From: Trichostrongylus colubriformis
Lineage: Eukaryota > Nematoda > Chromadorea > Rhabditida > Trichostrongylidae
DNA: 64,000 nt
NCBI GenBank assembly: GCA_963978905.1
Contig: OZ022257.1
Location: 51,416,873 to 51,480,872 of the forward strand
Reading direction: 5' to 3'
The position numbers and the translations under genes are program-made. Shown here piece after piece: positions 23,284 to 35,329 of the stretch. Every line of letters starts with the position of its first letter. Position 1 is the stretch's first letter. Below the pieces are notes generated by a model. The model did not search any database and was not told the DNA's origin. It was given only the letters and a program-made list of their open reading frames with translations.

Positions 23284-25490
23284 GTGGGGGGTCGGATTTG
23301 CTGGTTGATATAAGGATCGCAATCATATTTAGAGTCTTCCCTTCTCCCCGCTCTACGCAACTTTAGTTGCATGTAAGTGGATCTGATAAAATATTTACAG
23401 GGATACGTATTGCAGCTTTTACGAAGGGTTCGCAAAGCGCTGAAAATTTCCCCGATGCTTGCCTCTTTTCGGCAAATTTTCTATACCGCCTGAGTCAGTG
23501 AATTCCCGTAAATCCTAAACCTAGCTAAAGTTAAGTTAAAAAATTAAAAATTAAAAAACCTAAACCTAGCGCATTCGAACGAAATCTTATGGACAACTAC
23601 ATACTGGGCAGAAACAAAACGCTTTGTCACATTGACCCAGTTATAACAATGCGTATAAATCCGGAGAGGATCCCCTGCAGGAGAAATGCCCATAAATTCG
23701 TCAGTGCGACTATTGTTACCCAGGAGTTACATACATACAAGTGCAAAGGTACATGTAACCAAAACCTACGTACGTATGCTTCCTCGCAAAAGAACCAAGA
23801 AAATTCAGATCTCCAAAAAATCGTGCTAAGGATAGGTCTGATGGGCATGGTCAATAACAGGTTCTCAAAACGATGACAATATTTGATAAAAACTAAACAT
23901 TTCTTCTTCTAAATCCGTTTCCTAAGGTGAAAATTCAGATACGATGAGGTTAAAGCCACATGGCTGCATTAATGTAGAAATAAGCACTACCAAGACACTA
24001 AATTCTTTCTAGGATCCCATCGATCAGCCCGAAATTATTTTGGAAGTAGTCGCCCGAAACCCACTTCCACTTAAGCATTCAAAGCACAGCCACGAGCGTT
24101 GTTCAGCGTACCAGGAGGGGGACGGGATAGAGCTGGGCGCTGTTGATAGCATCTATCAAAGTCCAACCGAGTTCAGCTGCACTCTGCCGAAGTAAATTCT
24201 TTCACAACATTCCGATGCGCCTTGCTCTTTGCACCGAATTGCTTGAAGACGGCTGTGGAACCCTGCAGCCTAATGATTTTTTGAGGTATCAATAACCACT
24301 CATGCGACGTGCCGCAAATCTCGCCCACGTAAAGGTCGAAGAGAGAATATCGGGGCAATTCCCGAGGTTCTGGGCATTTCATCCTGTTGTTTCAATACCA
24401 GACAGCCTTGACTACTTTCGTCCATGTTGCTACAGAAAGTATCATAGATCTAGGTAGCGAATGAAACGGATTTTTCAAGGCAGAAAGAGCAATAATTCAG
24501 TCACACCGAAACTGAACACCGTAGAGGGGCTAATGCGGAACTATGTAGCTCCTCTGCTATTGTCAAATTCATGTGTGACTGAATTATCACTCTCTCTGCC
24601 CTAAAAAATACCCTGTTTTCCTCGCTGAACAGACCCGCATTCTGTGGTGAGTGAATGGACAAAAGTAGGCAAGGTTACGCTGATTCCAGCAAGAACTATG
24701 GTTGCATGTTCTGTGATCTTTATTAGCATCCAATTCACCTTTAGCACGTACATACAACCAGAACTGCCACCGTTTATCACACGTTTCTGATAACGCAGTG
24801 CCGCTGACAATCCTTGCTACCGAAAAATAAACCGAAGAAGAACACACAAACACATCTGCTAGGGGCAAGCTGCCCATCCCTAGATTGAAAACACCACGTT
24901 ACTGGAACTAGCAATCCTATTGGAGGGGTCCTATTGGAACAATATGAGAAGGAGACCTTTCTGATAGTATCCATGAATCGTCTGAAATTACGCCATGCAT
25001 CCACCTAAAATTGCGGTTGCTGCGCTAAAATGAGTACTCAAAGAGCTTTATGGTGGCCAGACGATGTATACGCCACTGGTCTTTTCCGGAACCTATGCCA
25101 ATTGAGGAAATTGAGAGAGTTCGTGCGTACAAACGGACTCAATCTGAAGTACAGCGGAAGTGTGTCTCTCCATCCATGCTTTTTCAGTTTCAGGGGTAAA
25201 ATCTCAACGAGTAAACAGAACGTGCGCTCGCTAGAGTAAAGCGAAAGTCGTCCTTGAATGGAGGACACCGAGCACCTGACCATGGCAGTTAGCAACCAGT
25301 GAGTGAAACTGGTTTCTATTACAGATCGTCGATTTCTCTTCATTAATCATTCCCGCTCTCACATGCTCAAGCAGGATTAACCGATTACTTTGAGCGCCTT
25401 GTCGCTATAGCTTACAGATTACGAAGTTGAGACGTTCAAAAGCTCTCGGACTCCGACCTCCTAGTCCTTCGCCCTCAGATTCCCTGCTTA
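23284..25490. other. non-coding stretch
   Basis: Minus frame 24173-24382 is protein-like but has no donor. CCTAAACCTAGC occurs twice (23514, 23560) around an A/T-rich bridge. Nothing else recognised. Confidence 0.3.
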
Positions 25491-25779
25491 TGAAGGAATC
25501 GTCCAAGAAAAAAATGAGCTTTTCTGTTATCCACTTATGTTGCATTTGCGTGGGCCGCATGAAAATTTTCAAGCAAAAAAATGCTCCCAACCGCAGCGGA
25601 CGACGGGACGGGCTTTTACTAAGGGGCCCCGCCCACTCGGCCGAGAATTAAGGAGCTGCATTTTAGCCAAATTCTCACTTTTTCGCGTGAAACTTTGCAT
25701 GCTGCCTTTATTAGGCAAATACAACATAAATATAAAAGTAACACAAAACCAATTTTTTTTCGTGAACGATTTCTTCAAG
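25491..25779. mobile_element. family P foldback, copy 2 (core deleted)
   Basis: Ends TGAAGGAATCGTCCAAG / CGATTTCTTCA and inner TTATGTTGCATTTGCG / TAGGCAAATACAACATAAAT match copies 1 and 3. Only one GC-rich half remains (GCGGACGACGGGACGGGC, then GGGGCCCCGCCCACTCGGCC). Confidence 0.8.
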
Positions 25780-26234
25780 TTTTGCCCTCGGACTCGGAGA
25801 GTTTTTTAGAGGAACTGAGTGCGTGCCACTAAGACACAAAATTCGCGTTGCAGCGTTCGCGATGCTGCGAGTTAAGCGCAAGCTATGCATGGGTCTTCAA
25901 GAAGTAATGGTATTTTATGCCTTATTTTAGGCACAATCGCTTCAGGACACAACTATAGTACGCCGCCCTTATCTCGCACCATTTCGTCGCGTGTCATTGC
26001 GACCACGCGGATTTTCCGTTCTAATGGCACACACCCCATAGGAATTTCAGGCTTTGCCCTTTATTCTCTTGGCATGTGAGATATCCGCTATCGTATAAAG
26101 AAACAAAAATAGGACCAGTCGAAACCGGGCGCTTCGTGCCCGAGCTTTGTGCCTGCTTATCCACAGGCATTTCGTTTGGAAAAGTTTACAAGCATCAAAG
26201 GTAAGCCCATAATAAAAGAGATAAAATTATAAGT
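25780..26234. other. non-coding stretch
   Basis: Nothing recognised. Confidence 0.3.
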
Positions 26235-26383
26235 TCAGACCGTCAGGTGGTACACCGTAATCGTTATGAACCGTTCTGTACCACTTTCAGGTGCGATCAC
26301 GATGTCGTGATACTGCGCAAGTGTTTGCAATGCGTCTGATAATGACGACATCACCACTTGACTATGGCATACCGCCCGACATC
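26235..26383 (-). CDS. candidate terminal exon, 48 codons plus stop
   Basis: Minus strand: AAAAGTTCAG before 26383, two carried bases, then an open frame to TGA at 26235, including VMSSLSDALQTLAQYH and IVIAPESGTERFI. Protein-like. A GTGTAC near the end could be an alternative donor. No poly(A) signal AATAAA is visible just downstream. Same strand as the micro-exon at 27546-27568. Confidence 0.25.
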
Positions 26384-26624
26384 CTGAACTTTTGATATTG
26401 TATGAAGTAGTGAGTGGCCAAATTCGCAGTACCAAGAATGCCTTAGTAACGTAATTTTTTCAAATGCCATTATTCCCACTCCATCCGTCGTTCTTTTTAT
26501 ACTTTAAGAAATCGTGAAACAAAACTGAACTTTATCCCTTCTGCGGACACAACCATGGATTTTTGATGTTTTCATTTTTGATAGCTGCATTTTCGCCGCG
26601 GCCTGCGATGCGAAAGTTGTTACA

Positions 26625-26742
26625 AGTATGCTGAGTTGTGAACAAAAGCTTCGATCTCGGACAGGACTCGAACCGAAAAGCGTGGAGTGCGGGTTCGAGG
26701 CCCGTTCGAGACCGAAGCTTCTGCCCATAACTCAGCATACTA
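26625..26742. mobile_element. 118-bp palindromic element
   Basis: AGTATGCTGAGTT, AAAGCTTCG, TCTCGGACAGGACTCGAACC are mirrored by GGTTCGAGGCCCGTTCGAGA, CGAAGCTT, AACTCAGCATACT. The phrase CCCATAACTC is also found after the family D copy at 47148. Confidence 0.8.
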
Positions 26743-27162
26743 GGGACGGAACAATAGGCTATAAAAGGCAATATGCAAGTGCGTTACAGCAAGTGAAAAA
26801 GTGCTGATTTTCATGCAATGGGCCTAATTTGTGAACAACCAGTTTCATCGGTGAGAACATGGCCATGAGCTGCTGCTCAAGTGTACACAATTTTTCAGAT
26901 CCTGCAGAAAAGAGGGAAATGTTGTGCACTTACGAAGAAAACACTACAGCGATCAATTCCAGACTTAACTTTAATTCTCGTGAGGGCTTCGCACTGATTA
27001 TGTTCTATTCATTAAGTTATCACTCCTGATTTTACTTATAAAACAATAAAAATGTATCTCGGTTCGATTGATTTACAGCTCCCTCACTTTCTCACTTTTG
27101 ACAATAGGAAGCTCAGTGCCTCAAGAAGGCCGCTGATCGTTCCCAGAGGCCATATGTGCGTT

Positions 27163-27227
27163 TGGCCGCTTTCATACTTTGCTGCACCGGCGTCGACTGC
27201 GATGCCGCGAAGTATGAAAGCGACCTT
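27163..27227. mobile_element. short GGCCGCGTTCATAC-type hairpin MITE
   Basis: TGGCCGCTTTCATACTTTGC and its inverse GCGAAGTATGAAAGCGACC around a CACCGGCG...TGCCG core. Shortest member class, like 36194-36259. Confidence 0.75.
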
Positions 27228-27545
27228 ATGTTCCTGTCGGCATGCAGCGTGCATTAGCAGAGAATTGCTAGTAGTGCAGATGGCCAATGATGCATCGAAT
27301 AATATGTACAAGGGAATCGGGCCCGACGGCCAATTCATGCGACAGAAATCTTCGCAAAATCACTCAAAAAAAAATGTAAACAACATTCAAAGCAGTATTT
27401 TAGAAAGCACACATTTGAGCCATTAAGCAGATCATGACTCTCTCTTTTAGAGACAAACTTAGAGAACGTGTTTTTGACGCTTTTCAGCGACCCAAGTTTG
27501 TGTTAAAAAAAAGTATTCAACTGAAAAATCGGAAAAAGGGCTTAC

Positions 27546-27568
27546 CTCAACTGTGGTAGCTGTCCTTC
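27546..27568 (-). CDS. candidate 23-nt micro-exon
   Basis: Minus strand: acceptor TTCTATTTCCAG, 23 nt, then GAG/GTAAGC. Both splice sites match the nematode consensus closely. Too short to show coding. It could belong to the gene suggested by 26235-26383. Confidence 0.3.
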
Positions 27569-28554
27569 CTGGAAATAGAACATGGTGTTATTAGAACAGA
27601 AGTGCAATGAATGTGAAACCACCGCGGCCCTCTACCGCCGTCGCTCTATGTTCTAGAAAAACAGAGCATTTTAGATGGTGTGGAAAGCACAGTTACACTA
27701 TAGCAGTTCTTCTCGGTTGCACGGGTAGTAAACGAACGTACGGAAAGAAAGAAAGCGAAACGAGCAACAATAAGTAGCCTTGACGACTACGTGATGAAGT
27801 TTCCCATATGAGTGATTAGTTGTGGAATGTCTTGAAAAAAATTTGAGCGGAAAAAATAGTGATAGAGAAGCGTAACGTCTACTACTACTAGTAGATTAGA
27901 CGCACGACGCCCGTAAAATACGGATTTTTACGACTGGATTCTTTCTTTGAAGGATCCTCATGCCTCATCGCTTGGAAAAAATGGATTGACGCGCCGATCC
28001 TAAGCTACTTTGGTTCCCGGACCTCGGTTTGAACCATTTTGTAAGGACTTTGTAGGATTGCTCTATCGTCCTCTTCATTAACTACAATGAAATAAATAAT
28101 TCATCTTTTAATGAGTTTGGATTATAATAATAATTTATAATTTGATTATTTAATTCAATAGATTTTATATTCCTATCTATACCCGGGTCAGTGAACGGAC
28201 GCTTTCCAACGAAATAGAGCATTTTATTGAAAAAGGATATTTTGGATATAGTGCCCCAGGATAATTCCTATGGAACATAAAAAATATTTAACCCAAATGA
28301 AAAGAATATCTGCAGCGCATCTACTGAAGCGTCTACTCTACGTCAGTCAGATATTTAGCTTTTACTTGTACGGCTCGGATTCTTTAAAGGTATGTTGGAA
28401 GTTCATCTGAGTGCATACACGATCCCCCTGCACTTGATGGTGAGTGGGTTAACAGAAGCAGAAGGAACCCATGAGAAGTCGCTCCACGCCATTCTCGGCT
28501 TTGATTCCTTGTAGAGCAAATGTGAAAATGCCGCGCCCGTTGTGTTCGAGACAC
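27569..28554. other. non-coding stretch
   Basis: AT tract at 28105-28165. Nothing else recognised. Confidence 0.35.
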
Positions 28555-28880
28555 GGTACACCGAGGGTCGAGAATCCCTCAACAGGGGGTCGTAGTTGAT
28601 GGACGGGATGGGGGGGGGGGGTCGTGATGACAGAAGTCACCAATGGTCCCAGGCTGGATGATAAGCGGAACGTGCCCTCAGCTGACCAAGAGAAACTATG
28701 GTTGAATTTTAGTGGTCAACACAAAAATTACAGTAATAAAATACTTAGAAATGCTATGTACTTGGCGATAGTACTGATACTGTAGAGTTTATGTTGTCGT
28801 TGAAAGGGGGCGTACATGGGCACCCGTTGAGGAGAGGGGTCTTATTGAAGCGACCATTTTCACAACACCTGGGTGTGCAC
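28555..28880. mobile_element. family C MITE, copy 2
   Basis: GGTACACCGAGGGTCGAGAA at the left and CACAACACCTGGGTGTGCAC at the right are inverse ends. The interior has the G run, GATGATAAGCGGAACGTGCC, TACAGTAATAAAATACTTAG and GTTGAAAGGGGGCG. A clear full-length copy. Confidence 0.85.
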
Positions 28881-29156
28881 TGGTTTGAGATACCGTAACA
28901 AAACTTCTCGAATTCCACACATCATCGATTTTTTAGTTAAAGCAGGAACCAATAATCTCAACGCAATAACCCAGGGTACAGGGTCCCACTCGGGCTTGAA
29001 TAGGCCAGATGTCCAAAAAAAGAGCGTTCTCAATTCACCATTCCATCTGGCAGCTAATATATTCTAGTCACTTTACTGAATATGATGTCATGCGTTAGAG
29101 TAAAAGGGTATTGGGGCAGTTATTGTATTCAATTAAAATTTTATGAAACCTTTCTA

Positions 29157-29383
29157 GGGTCAAATAAAGTCGGGGGGGAGACGCAACTTTGCGTCAGATT
29201 TTCACCGAAGCCAAAGCTCTTTTCCTTCCCTAGGCTTAGGCTAAAGCAGATGAGACCTATGTTTTGAGAGATGCTTTTTCATGTGGAAGGAGTGAATACC
29301 AATTTTAGCCTAAGCCTAGGGAGGGAAAGGAGCTTCGACGTTGACGCAAAGTTGCGTCTCCCCTCTGACTTTATTTGACCCCC
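29157..29383. mobile_element. foldback element with about 90-bp arms
   Basis: GGTCAAATAAAGTCGG, GGAGACGCAACTTTGCGTC, TCCCTAGGCTTAGGCTAAA are mirrored on the right (TTTAGCCTAAGCCTAGGGA, GACGCAAAGTTGCGTCTCC, GACTTTATTTGACC). Short unpaired centre. Confidence 0.85.
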
Positions 29384-31565
29384 TTTCTAAGTTTGCGCAG
29401 CACTAGAAAGGATGGAGAAAGAAATTTTCTCACAAATGTGGAAAATTCTTCTCATATCAACGAGTCCCTTTCTCAACACCCATTAGGACTCATGGGTGAT
29501 GATAAACAGACTAATCTCACGAAAAAATAAAAAAGTAAATGCGAAAAAAAACAGCGGCAACTGCCAACAGACGGGTGCAAAGAGTCCGAGAGCGGGAGCA
29601 AAAGAAGAAATTCCACGAAATCGACCTTTCCCGCGCGATTAATTGACTCGATCTATTGACGTGGTAGATCTGCGGAATCAAAGAAATGACAAAATTAGGT
29701 CTCCCCCTCCCCCTTGCCAAAAAACGATGCAATTATTTTTAGTGGCGGATTGAACCAGGTGATTACTGGTAAAAAGATCACTGATAACAAATTCTGCAAT
29801 TCAAAAACTCAGAGAATAATTAAATGTACGTCAATTGCAGTGGACCCATGTAGTCAAGAGCATTATTAAAGGCATTAAGAAATGGAAACCGAATTAAAAC
29901 TCATCTGTTTTTTTTTCTCGAAACTTGTTGAGAGAAAAGGTAAGTCCACGCCGTACGCCAACAAAGAGCCACTACCTTCGAAACAGGTTCAAGGCCTCCT
30001 GAACGCGCTAAGCAATTTGACGAGGCGACGCAGAAAAACAAGTGAAAAGTTTGTGGAAAAAGAAACTGCATAAAAAGTCTCAGAAAAGGACATAAGCAGA
30101 AAACAACATGGAGAGAGATGAAGCGAAAACTGAAAAGTTCAAGGGAAAACGTAGTCGTTGTCGAAAGTGTGAAACTTCAAAGAACATTAAATATTTTCGA
30201 AAATCATAGCAGATCGTGGGCCGAAACGATATCATTTTAAAGGCAGCGGAAGAATTAAGTTTGGTAAGATCGAGGAATATCAAAGTAGCGGCGTACAGCA
30301 ATAGAGAAGGAACGAGTTAAAACGCCGAAAAAGCCGAGAAGTGAGAATAGGTGTTGGGGGGGGAGGGGGGGGGTAGGACTCGACAAAAGCACAGTTCACG
30401 TTCACTTTCTGCTCATCTTATAACATTTTCGAGATTATTTCAGCCCACAACCAGCTACTAATTGAAAAAAAATGTACAAATTATTCTCAGTCAGAGAAAA
30501 GTTTCTTCGTCCTTCCGGCAGGCTTACACAGGATAGAACAAACACAAATATCTTTGACTGAAGTAGTTTCTACGCAAGAGCCCAGCCCGATTCAGCCAGC
30601 GCCATGACCTCTCTGCGCTTTGATCGTAACGTTAGGGACGCAGAGCACAATGTACTGTACACCCCCACCCCCCAAAAAAAACTCCCTTAGCGCCAAACTC
30701 AAAACCCTTCTCTCGCGTCCCTCTGCGTCGCTGGCCGAGGGTAAACTGCAGACGGGCGGGAAGGCTCAATAAGCCGGCAGAGAACCTTTTCCAGCCTCCC
30801 GTGGCTGATGAACAGCAGAACGGCACGGCGTGCTGCGGAATCGTGATAAGACCACAGCCGGGCCTTTTGAACGCGAGTTTCCCTTCATATCACCTCTTCC
30901 AAAATTGAAGGTTTGTTCTCAGAGAACATGTGTTCACAGATCCCACTTTTTCCTTACCCCTTCCTGTGCCCTAACTGCAGAGAGTTTTATGAGATGACAA
31001 AATGTGCCATAGCACTGAACGTTCGAGCAAAAAGAGGCTTTGCGTGACTGGAGAATTGGCTAGAAGATAGAATAGCCGCTTTGCGGTTACAACCAATACG
31101 AGGAAAATTTTACAACCAACAACGCCATAGGACGATCAAGAAGAGGTTCTATATCAGCAAGTAATTGCGGTTAAAGAAGGTCTATGCGATAGGGAAAATT
31201 AGAGGAGCATTGAAACCTGACGACTCCCCGCAAAATGCCTGATTTTTGAAACAATGAAGGACTGCATTAAGTTATGTATTCTCTTCTCCATGACACCTGT
31301 TAAACCAAAAGTCATATGTATTAATCTATTTACATATTTAGTTACTCCTTTATTCATTTTATTCATTTATTCATATGATAATACAATTTATGTGAATTGA
31401 TAAGGAGAAAGTCACTCTGCTTGCCATAAACTGGTCAGTTATAGATGATAGTTACCTCAGATGTTTACCTAACACTATAACAAAAACTGGCCATTGAAAC
31501 GATGAAAGGTCTTTTTCAAATATTTCGAATCCGATCAGGTATACATTCCTGACATCCGAGACTTA
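29384..31565. other. non-coding stretch with one repeat copy
   Basis: 30805-30905 matches the GC-rich repeat at 7440-7545. A GTAAGTCC donor-like site at 29940 has no convincing exon before it. G/C runs at 30355 and 30661. AT tract at 31330-31390. Confidence 0.35.
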
Positions 31566-32070
31566 CAGCAGCGCTCAAAAGTCTTCGGCCAAAACTTTTT
31601 TTGTCATAACTTTTTTTCTACTTGACCAAATTTGACAAAATTTTAATATGTGGTGCCTGAACCTATTGTCAACATTTCCTTCTACTTGAGCGCCGCTTGC
31701 CACTTTTCATGATTTTTTACAAGAATTAACTACAAGATCACCCAGAAAAAAGTAAAAGGCTTGGTCGAGAAAAATTTCTTTACAAAAACAAAACGAGCAA
31801 GCCTCAGAGAACAATAATATTCTGTAGAAAAACCACGACTTTTGACGACAGCGGCACAGCGGGACGGCATAGCGATGGCATGCCCAAATTAAAAAATTTC
31901 ATATAACCACGTAACCTACACCGTTGAGCGCCAAAATAGTATATTAAGTATGCAGCGTCTCCAAGTACAACATACTAAAAATTTCTCTTAGATCGGTGCG
32001 GTTGCTAAAAAGTTACAAGTGAAAAACCAAAGTGGAAGACCATTTCGCCGAAGACTTTTGAGCGCTACTG
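31566..32070. mobile_element. Tc1-like non-autonomous element, 505 bp
   Basis: Starts CAGCAGCGCTCAAAAGTCTT and ends AAGACTTTTGAGCGCTACTG, flanked by TA on both sides (31564-31565, 32071-32072). TIRs are about 27 bp. The CAG start after TA is typical of Tc1-type ends. No transposase frame inside. Confidence 0.8.
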
Positions 32071-32528
32071 TATTACATTGCCCTGCAAGGATGCAGGCAA
32101 TATGTACGCGGCTTCTAGTTTAGAACGCTACCCTCACGTTTCTGAGTGGAATCATCAGCACCCTAAACAAATCCCCTGGTTAATCCACTGCGGGAAAAAA
32201 ACTATGCCTTTATATCTCAAAAAGCTAGCAGCACAAGATAAAGAAAAAAGCTCATGTGTGGTATACGACAGATTTAATTGAGGGAGTTGATACAGCTGAA
32301 TAGACGTTCCAAAAAGGATGGCGTAGCAGGAGGAAATTGAAGACACACATGGAATATTTCATTTCTTTTATTGCGTATTAAAGTTTACGCTTTCATAGTG
32401 CAAGTGCACTTTCTGCTAGCGTCCAAATGTATTGAAGAATTATGTACATCTGACAATGAGCACAGACTACGACCGAATAAAAAATGACGCTTTTTTGGAT
32501 TCTAGCGCTTACTTCACGTGGTGGTGGG

Positions 32529-32606
32529 TCACGTAAAAGCAGGCGTTTAAAATTTTTATTTAAGGTGTCACGTAAAAGCAGACGTTTGAGGTTTTTATTG
32601 GAGGTG
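32529..32606. repeat. 39-bp tandem duplication
   Basis: TCACGTAAAAGCAGGCGTTT is repeated after 39 bp with a few changes (AGACGTTTGAGG). Confidence 0.8.
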
Positions 32607-32910
32607 ATCCGTTGCTATCGCACACAAAAATTGAAATGGAGGTACTACGTGGCTTGCCACTGTAGAAAAAAGTCAAAGAAAATGAATAATATTACTAGAC
32701 TGCAAATGAATGTAAGAGTTCAGACATGTGTTGCAGCCTAGAAGTGTCAAACAAGTGAGACAGTAAAGAAAGGCGAGAGACGCCGACGAATACACTAACT
32801 ATATCAAGCGATTAAAAAGGCCATTGGAAAGATCTCCAGCTTTGATTACATAGCCGTAACTGAATTCTGAGGCGGAGATGGCGCAGTGGCTAAGTAAGAG
32901 GCGCAATTAG

Positions 32911-33250
32911 GGTACACCAAGAGTCGAGGATTCCTCGGCAGGGGGGAGGTAGTATTTGACCGGATCGGAGGTGGGGTGTCGTATTCTAAGATCAGCGACA
33001 AGCACTAAAATCTAAATTTCTACTAAGCAGATGAGAAGCAATATTTCACCGCAGATACGTGGGATAAAGTGAAATGATGATGTTTTCCCTTCCGAAAAGG
33101 ATATATGTATAGCAATAAAACACATTGCAACTATGCAACCCGGCAACACTTACTGGTGGCGTGGAGATCAAAAAAGGGGGTCGTATTTGGTCGCCGTAGA
33201 GGGGGTCGCACTGAAGCGGCCATTTTCCTCGACATCTGGTGATGCTCTGG
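32911..33250. mobile_element. family C MITE, copy 3 (variant interior)
   Basis: GGTACACCAAGAGTCGAGGA to TCGACATCTGG. The interior (GCGACAAGCACTAAAATCTA, GCAACTATGCAACCC, AGGGGGTCGCACTGAAGCGG) is closest to copy 5 at 55451. The 32870-32910 flank has a GATGGCGCAGTGGCTAAG that resembles a tRNA A box by chance or descent. Confidence 0.7.
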
Positions 33251-33484
33251 GCGCAAGGCGCTGCAACACCATACAAGTTCCCACTCCTTCCACCGACTCT
33301 TCATTGTATTGTTGAAATGCGATCAGACACCTCCGGTATTCCAAATGATAGCCGATTGCGTTACGTGACTCAAGGGTACATGTGGCAAATATCCAGATAA
33401 GGTAAGGACAGTGATAGGGGCGAAGACTAGTATATGTGGCGACGCTCCCGATGAAAAGGAGCGCCTGTGGACTTTAAAGGCACA

Positions 33485-33665
33485 TTCCGCGCTCGCTGAT
33501 GGGTGGAGTAACAGTTGACTCTCCATTGGTAATCGGGCGCTGGGGGCGGATCGACCACGCCCCACTGCAGGCAATAGGGCGCGGAGAGACCACCTCTCAG
33601 CTGCCAACAACCATTGGAGAGTCAACTGTTTCAACTGTTACTCCATCCATCAGCGAGCGCGGAAC
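33485..33665. mobile_element. foldback element with about 45-bp arms
   Basis: TTCCGCGCTCGCTGATGG, GGAGTAACAGTTGACTCTCC are mirrored on the right. The right arm carries a small extra duplication (CAACTGTTTCAACTGTTACT). Confidence 0.8.
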
Positions 33666-34642
33666 GAGCCGCCTCCCTCGACAGTTGACACTCGTTCTAG
33701 CAGGGCCCGCCCCTTCGCTGATTGAGCCCGCCTTCTTTCGGTGTCAGTGGTGGGGCACGGGTATCTTACTCAGTTTCTGATTGTTGCATTCCGTTTTTCC
33801 TTCACTTTCGTATTGGTAAGCTTTTGAACTTTCGTGCTCACTTTTGATATTCGCCTCTGACCACCCTTAACACCACATTCAAGTGCTGATTAGAAAAGTT
33901 CAGTGAATTTAATATGAGGCCACAGAGAAAATATAAAAATGTATAGTCGAAAACATAAAAACATTGAAAGTTACGAGTCTTAGACTAGAGATTTTGAAGT
34001 GTAGAGGGGAAAAGAAGTGCAAGAAGAGGGAGTACGCGCTTGAAGTAGACACTGGACACTAAAGGCAGAAAGTTATAAGACTTTACACTCGTTGAAGCGG
34101 CCATAGACCTAAGTGATAAAATTACATTTTCAGGTCCATATATCCTTTTAAAGACAATTATTCACTTGAGCTAATCCTGGGATCGCGTTCAGAAAAAGCA
34201 TCACCGATCCATTTTTTCTTGCTTCTCACAGACAGCTACGTGCATCGGGAACTGAACAAGGCCTGTTTGTAAACGGTATACAGTCCGTTCACGACGTAGA
34301 GCAGCCGGTTGCAAACGGATGGTGGACAGGGTTGTCTGCTTTTTTTTTGCCAGAACGAACGGATTTTTTCGCCGGCTCCACAAAACGTTCATTTTTTGTC
34401 ATGTTCACTAGCTTCGTGTCTTGCCGATACGTGGCTTACAAAAAGTGCATTGCACTTTTATAGTGACAATGATAAAATCGCTGTACGTTGACTGTCGATA
34501 TGAATGAGAAGGCTTTATCGCTCATGAATACTCCAAGTCGAGGGGCTGATCGTTGCTTGTTGCTTTAGTATTAGCGAAGGAGAAACTGAAAACCTAGTGG
34601 AATGTAACAGGATGTATCAATTCAATGCCAGACAGGTATGTA
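33666..34642. other. non-coding stretch
   Basis: Nothing recognised. Confidence 0.3.
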
Positions 34643-35313
34643 TTGGATAGTCTAAAAACTTTTTTCGCATTTTCAAATACCGCTTTTTCCCTCCAAACTG
34701 CTTTCCAGCAATCTCTTCTGTACATACACGTAGTACAAGTCCACACGCATCTATAGGTATTATTGTCTTCCGTCTCCCGGATAACCTTTTTCGGCGGAAT
34801 AAACATATCAAAGGTCAACCTCATTTCCAATACAAAAATTTTTCTTTGAATGGCGTTAGACAGGGAAAAGAAAAGGTGATAATCCGATGATGCAAGATCA
34901 GGGCTATAAGGTGGAGGGGGCAGCAATTTTTATCCAAGCTCGAGAATTTTTTGGCGAGGCCATTTTTTGGCAAGTCTTTCCACTATTGAAAAAGTGACTC
35001 GCCAAAAAATTCTCGAGCTCGGATAAAAACTGCTGCCCCATCCACCTTATAGCCCTGATCTTGCTCCACCGGATTATGACCTTTTCCTTTCCCTGTCTAA
35101 CGCCATTTAAAGAAAAATTTTTGTATTGAAAATGAGGTCGACCTTTGATATGTTTATTTTGCCGAAAAAGTTATCCGGGAGATGGAAGACAATAATACCT
35201 ATAGATGCGTGTGGACTTGTACTACATGTGTATGTACAGAAGAGATTGCTGGAAAGCAGTTTACAGGGAAAAAGGGTATTTAGGAATACGGAAAGGCTTT
35301 TCAGACTACCCAA
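34643..35313. mobile_element. giant palindrome built from a mariner transposase 3' fragment
   Basis: TA-flanked (34641-34642, 35314-35315) with ends TTGGATAGTCTAAAAACTTT and the inverse AGGCTTTTCAGACTACCCAA. Each arm, about 330 bp, carries the same transposase C-terminal coding remnant reading outward. The minus-strand arm near 34855-34926 still shows PYSPDLASSDYHLFFSLSNA, the mariner signature around the third catalytic Asp (YSPDLAPSDYHLF in the family). The arms meet near 34978 (AAAAAATTCTCGAGC). No N-terminal or first catalytic Asp region remains, so it cannot encode a transposase. A second copy is at 54776-55416. Confidence 0.85.
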
Positions 35314-35329
35314 TATAATTATAGAAATC

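Noticed and set aside
23331..23500. Attractive exon chain continuing from 23283 through a GTAAGTGG donor
   Set aside because: It requires a 28-nt intron, which is not credible without transcript evidence.
24173..24382. Protein-like minus frame of 69 codons
   Set aside because: Acceptor plausible but no donor or termination context. Composition alone is not enough.
26640..26720. GGTTCGAGGCC and GGACTCGAACC resembling tRNA T arms
   Set aside because: They are the two arms of a palindrome. No acceptor or anticodon arm is present.
32870..32945. Possible tRNA or tRNA-derived head (GATGGCGCAGTGGCTAAG)
   Set aside because: A-box-like, but no cloverleaf can be folded and no proper B box follows at the right distance.
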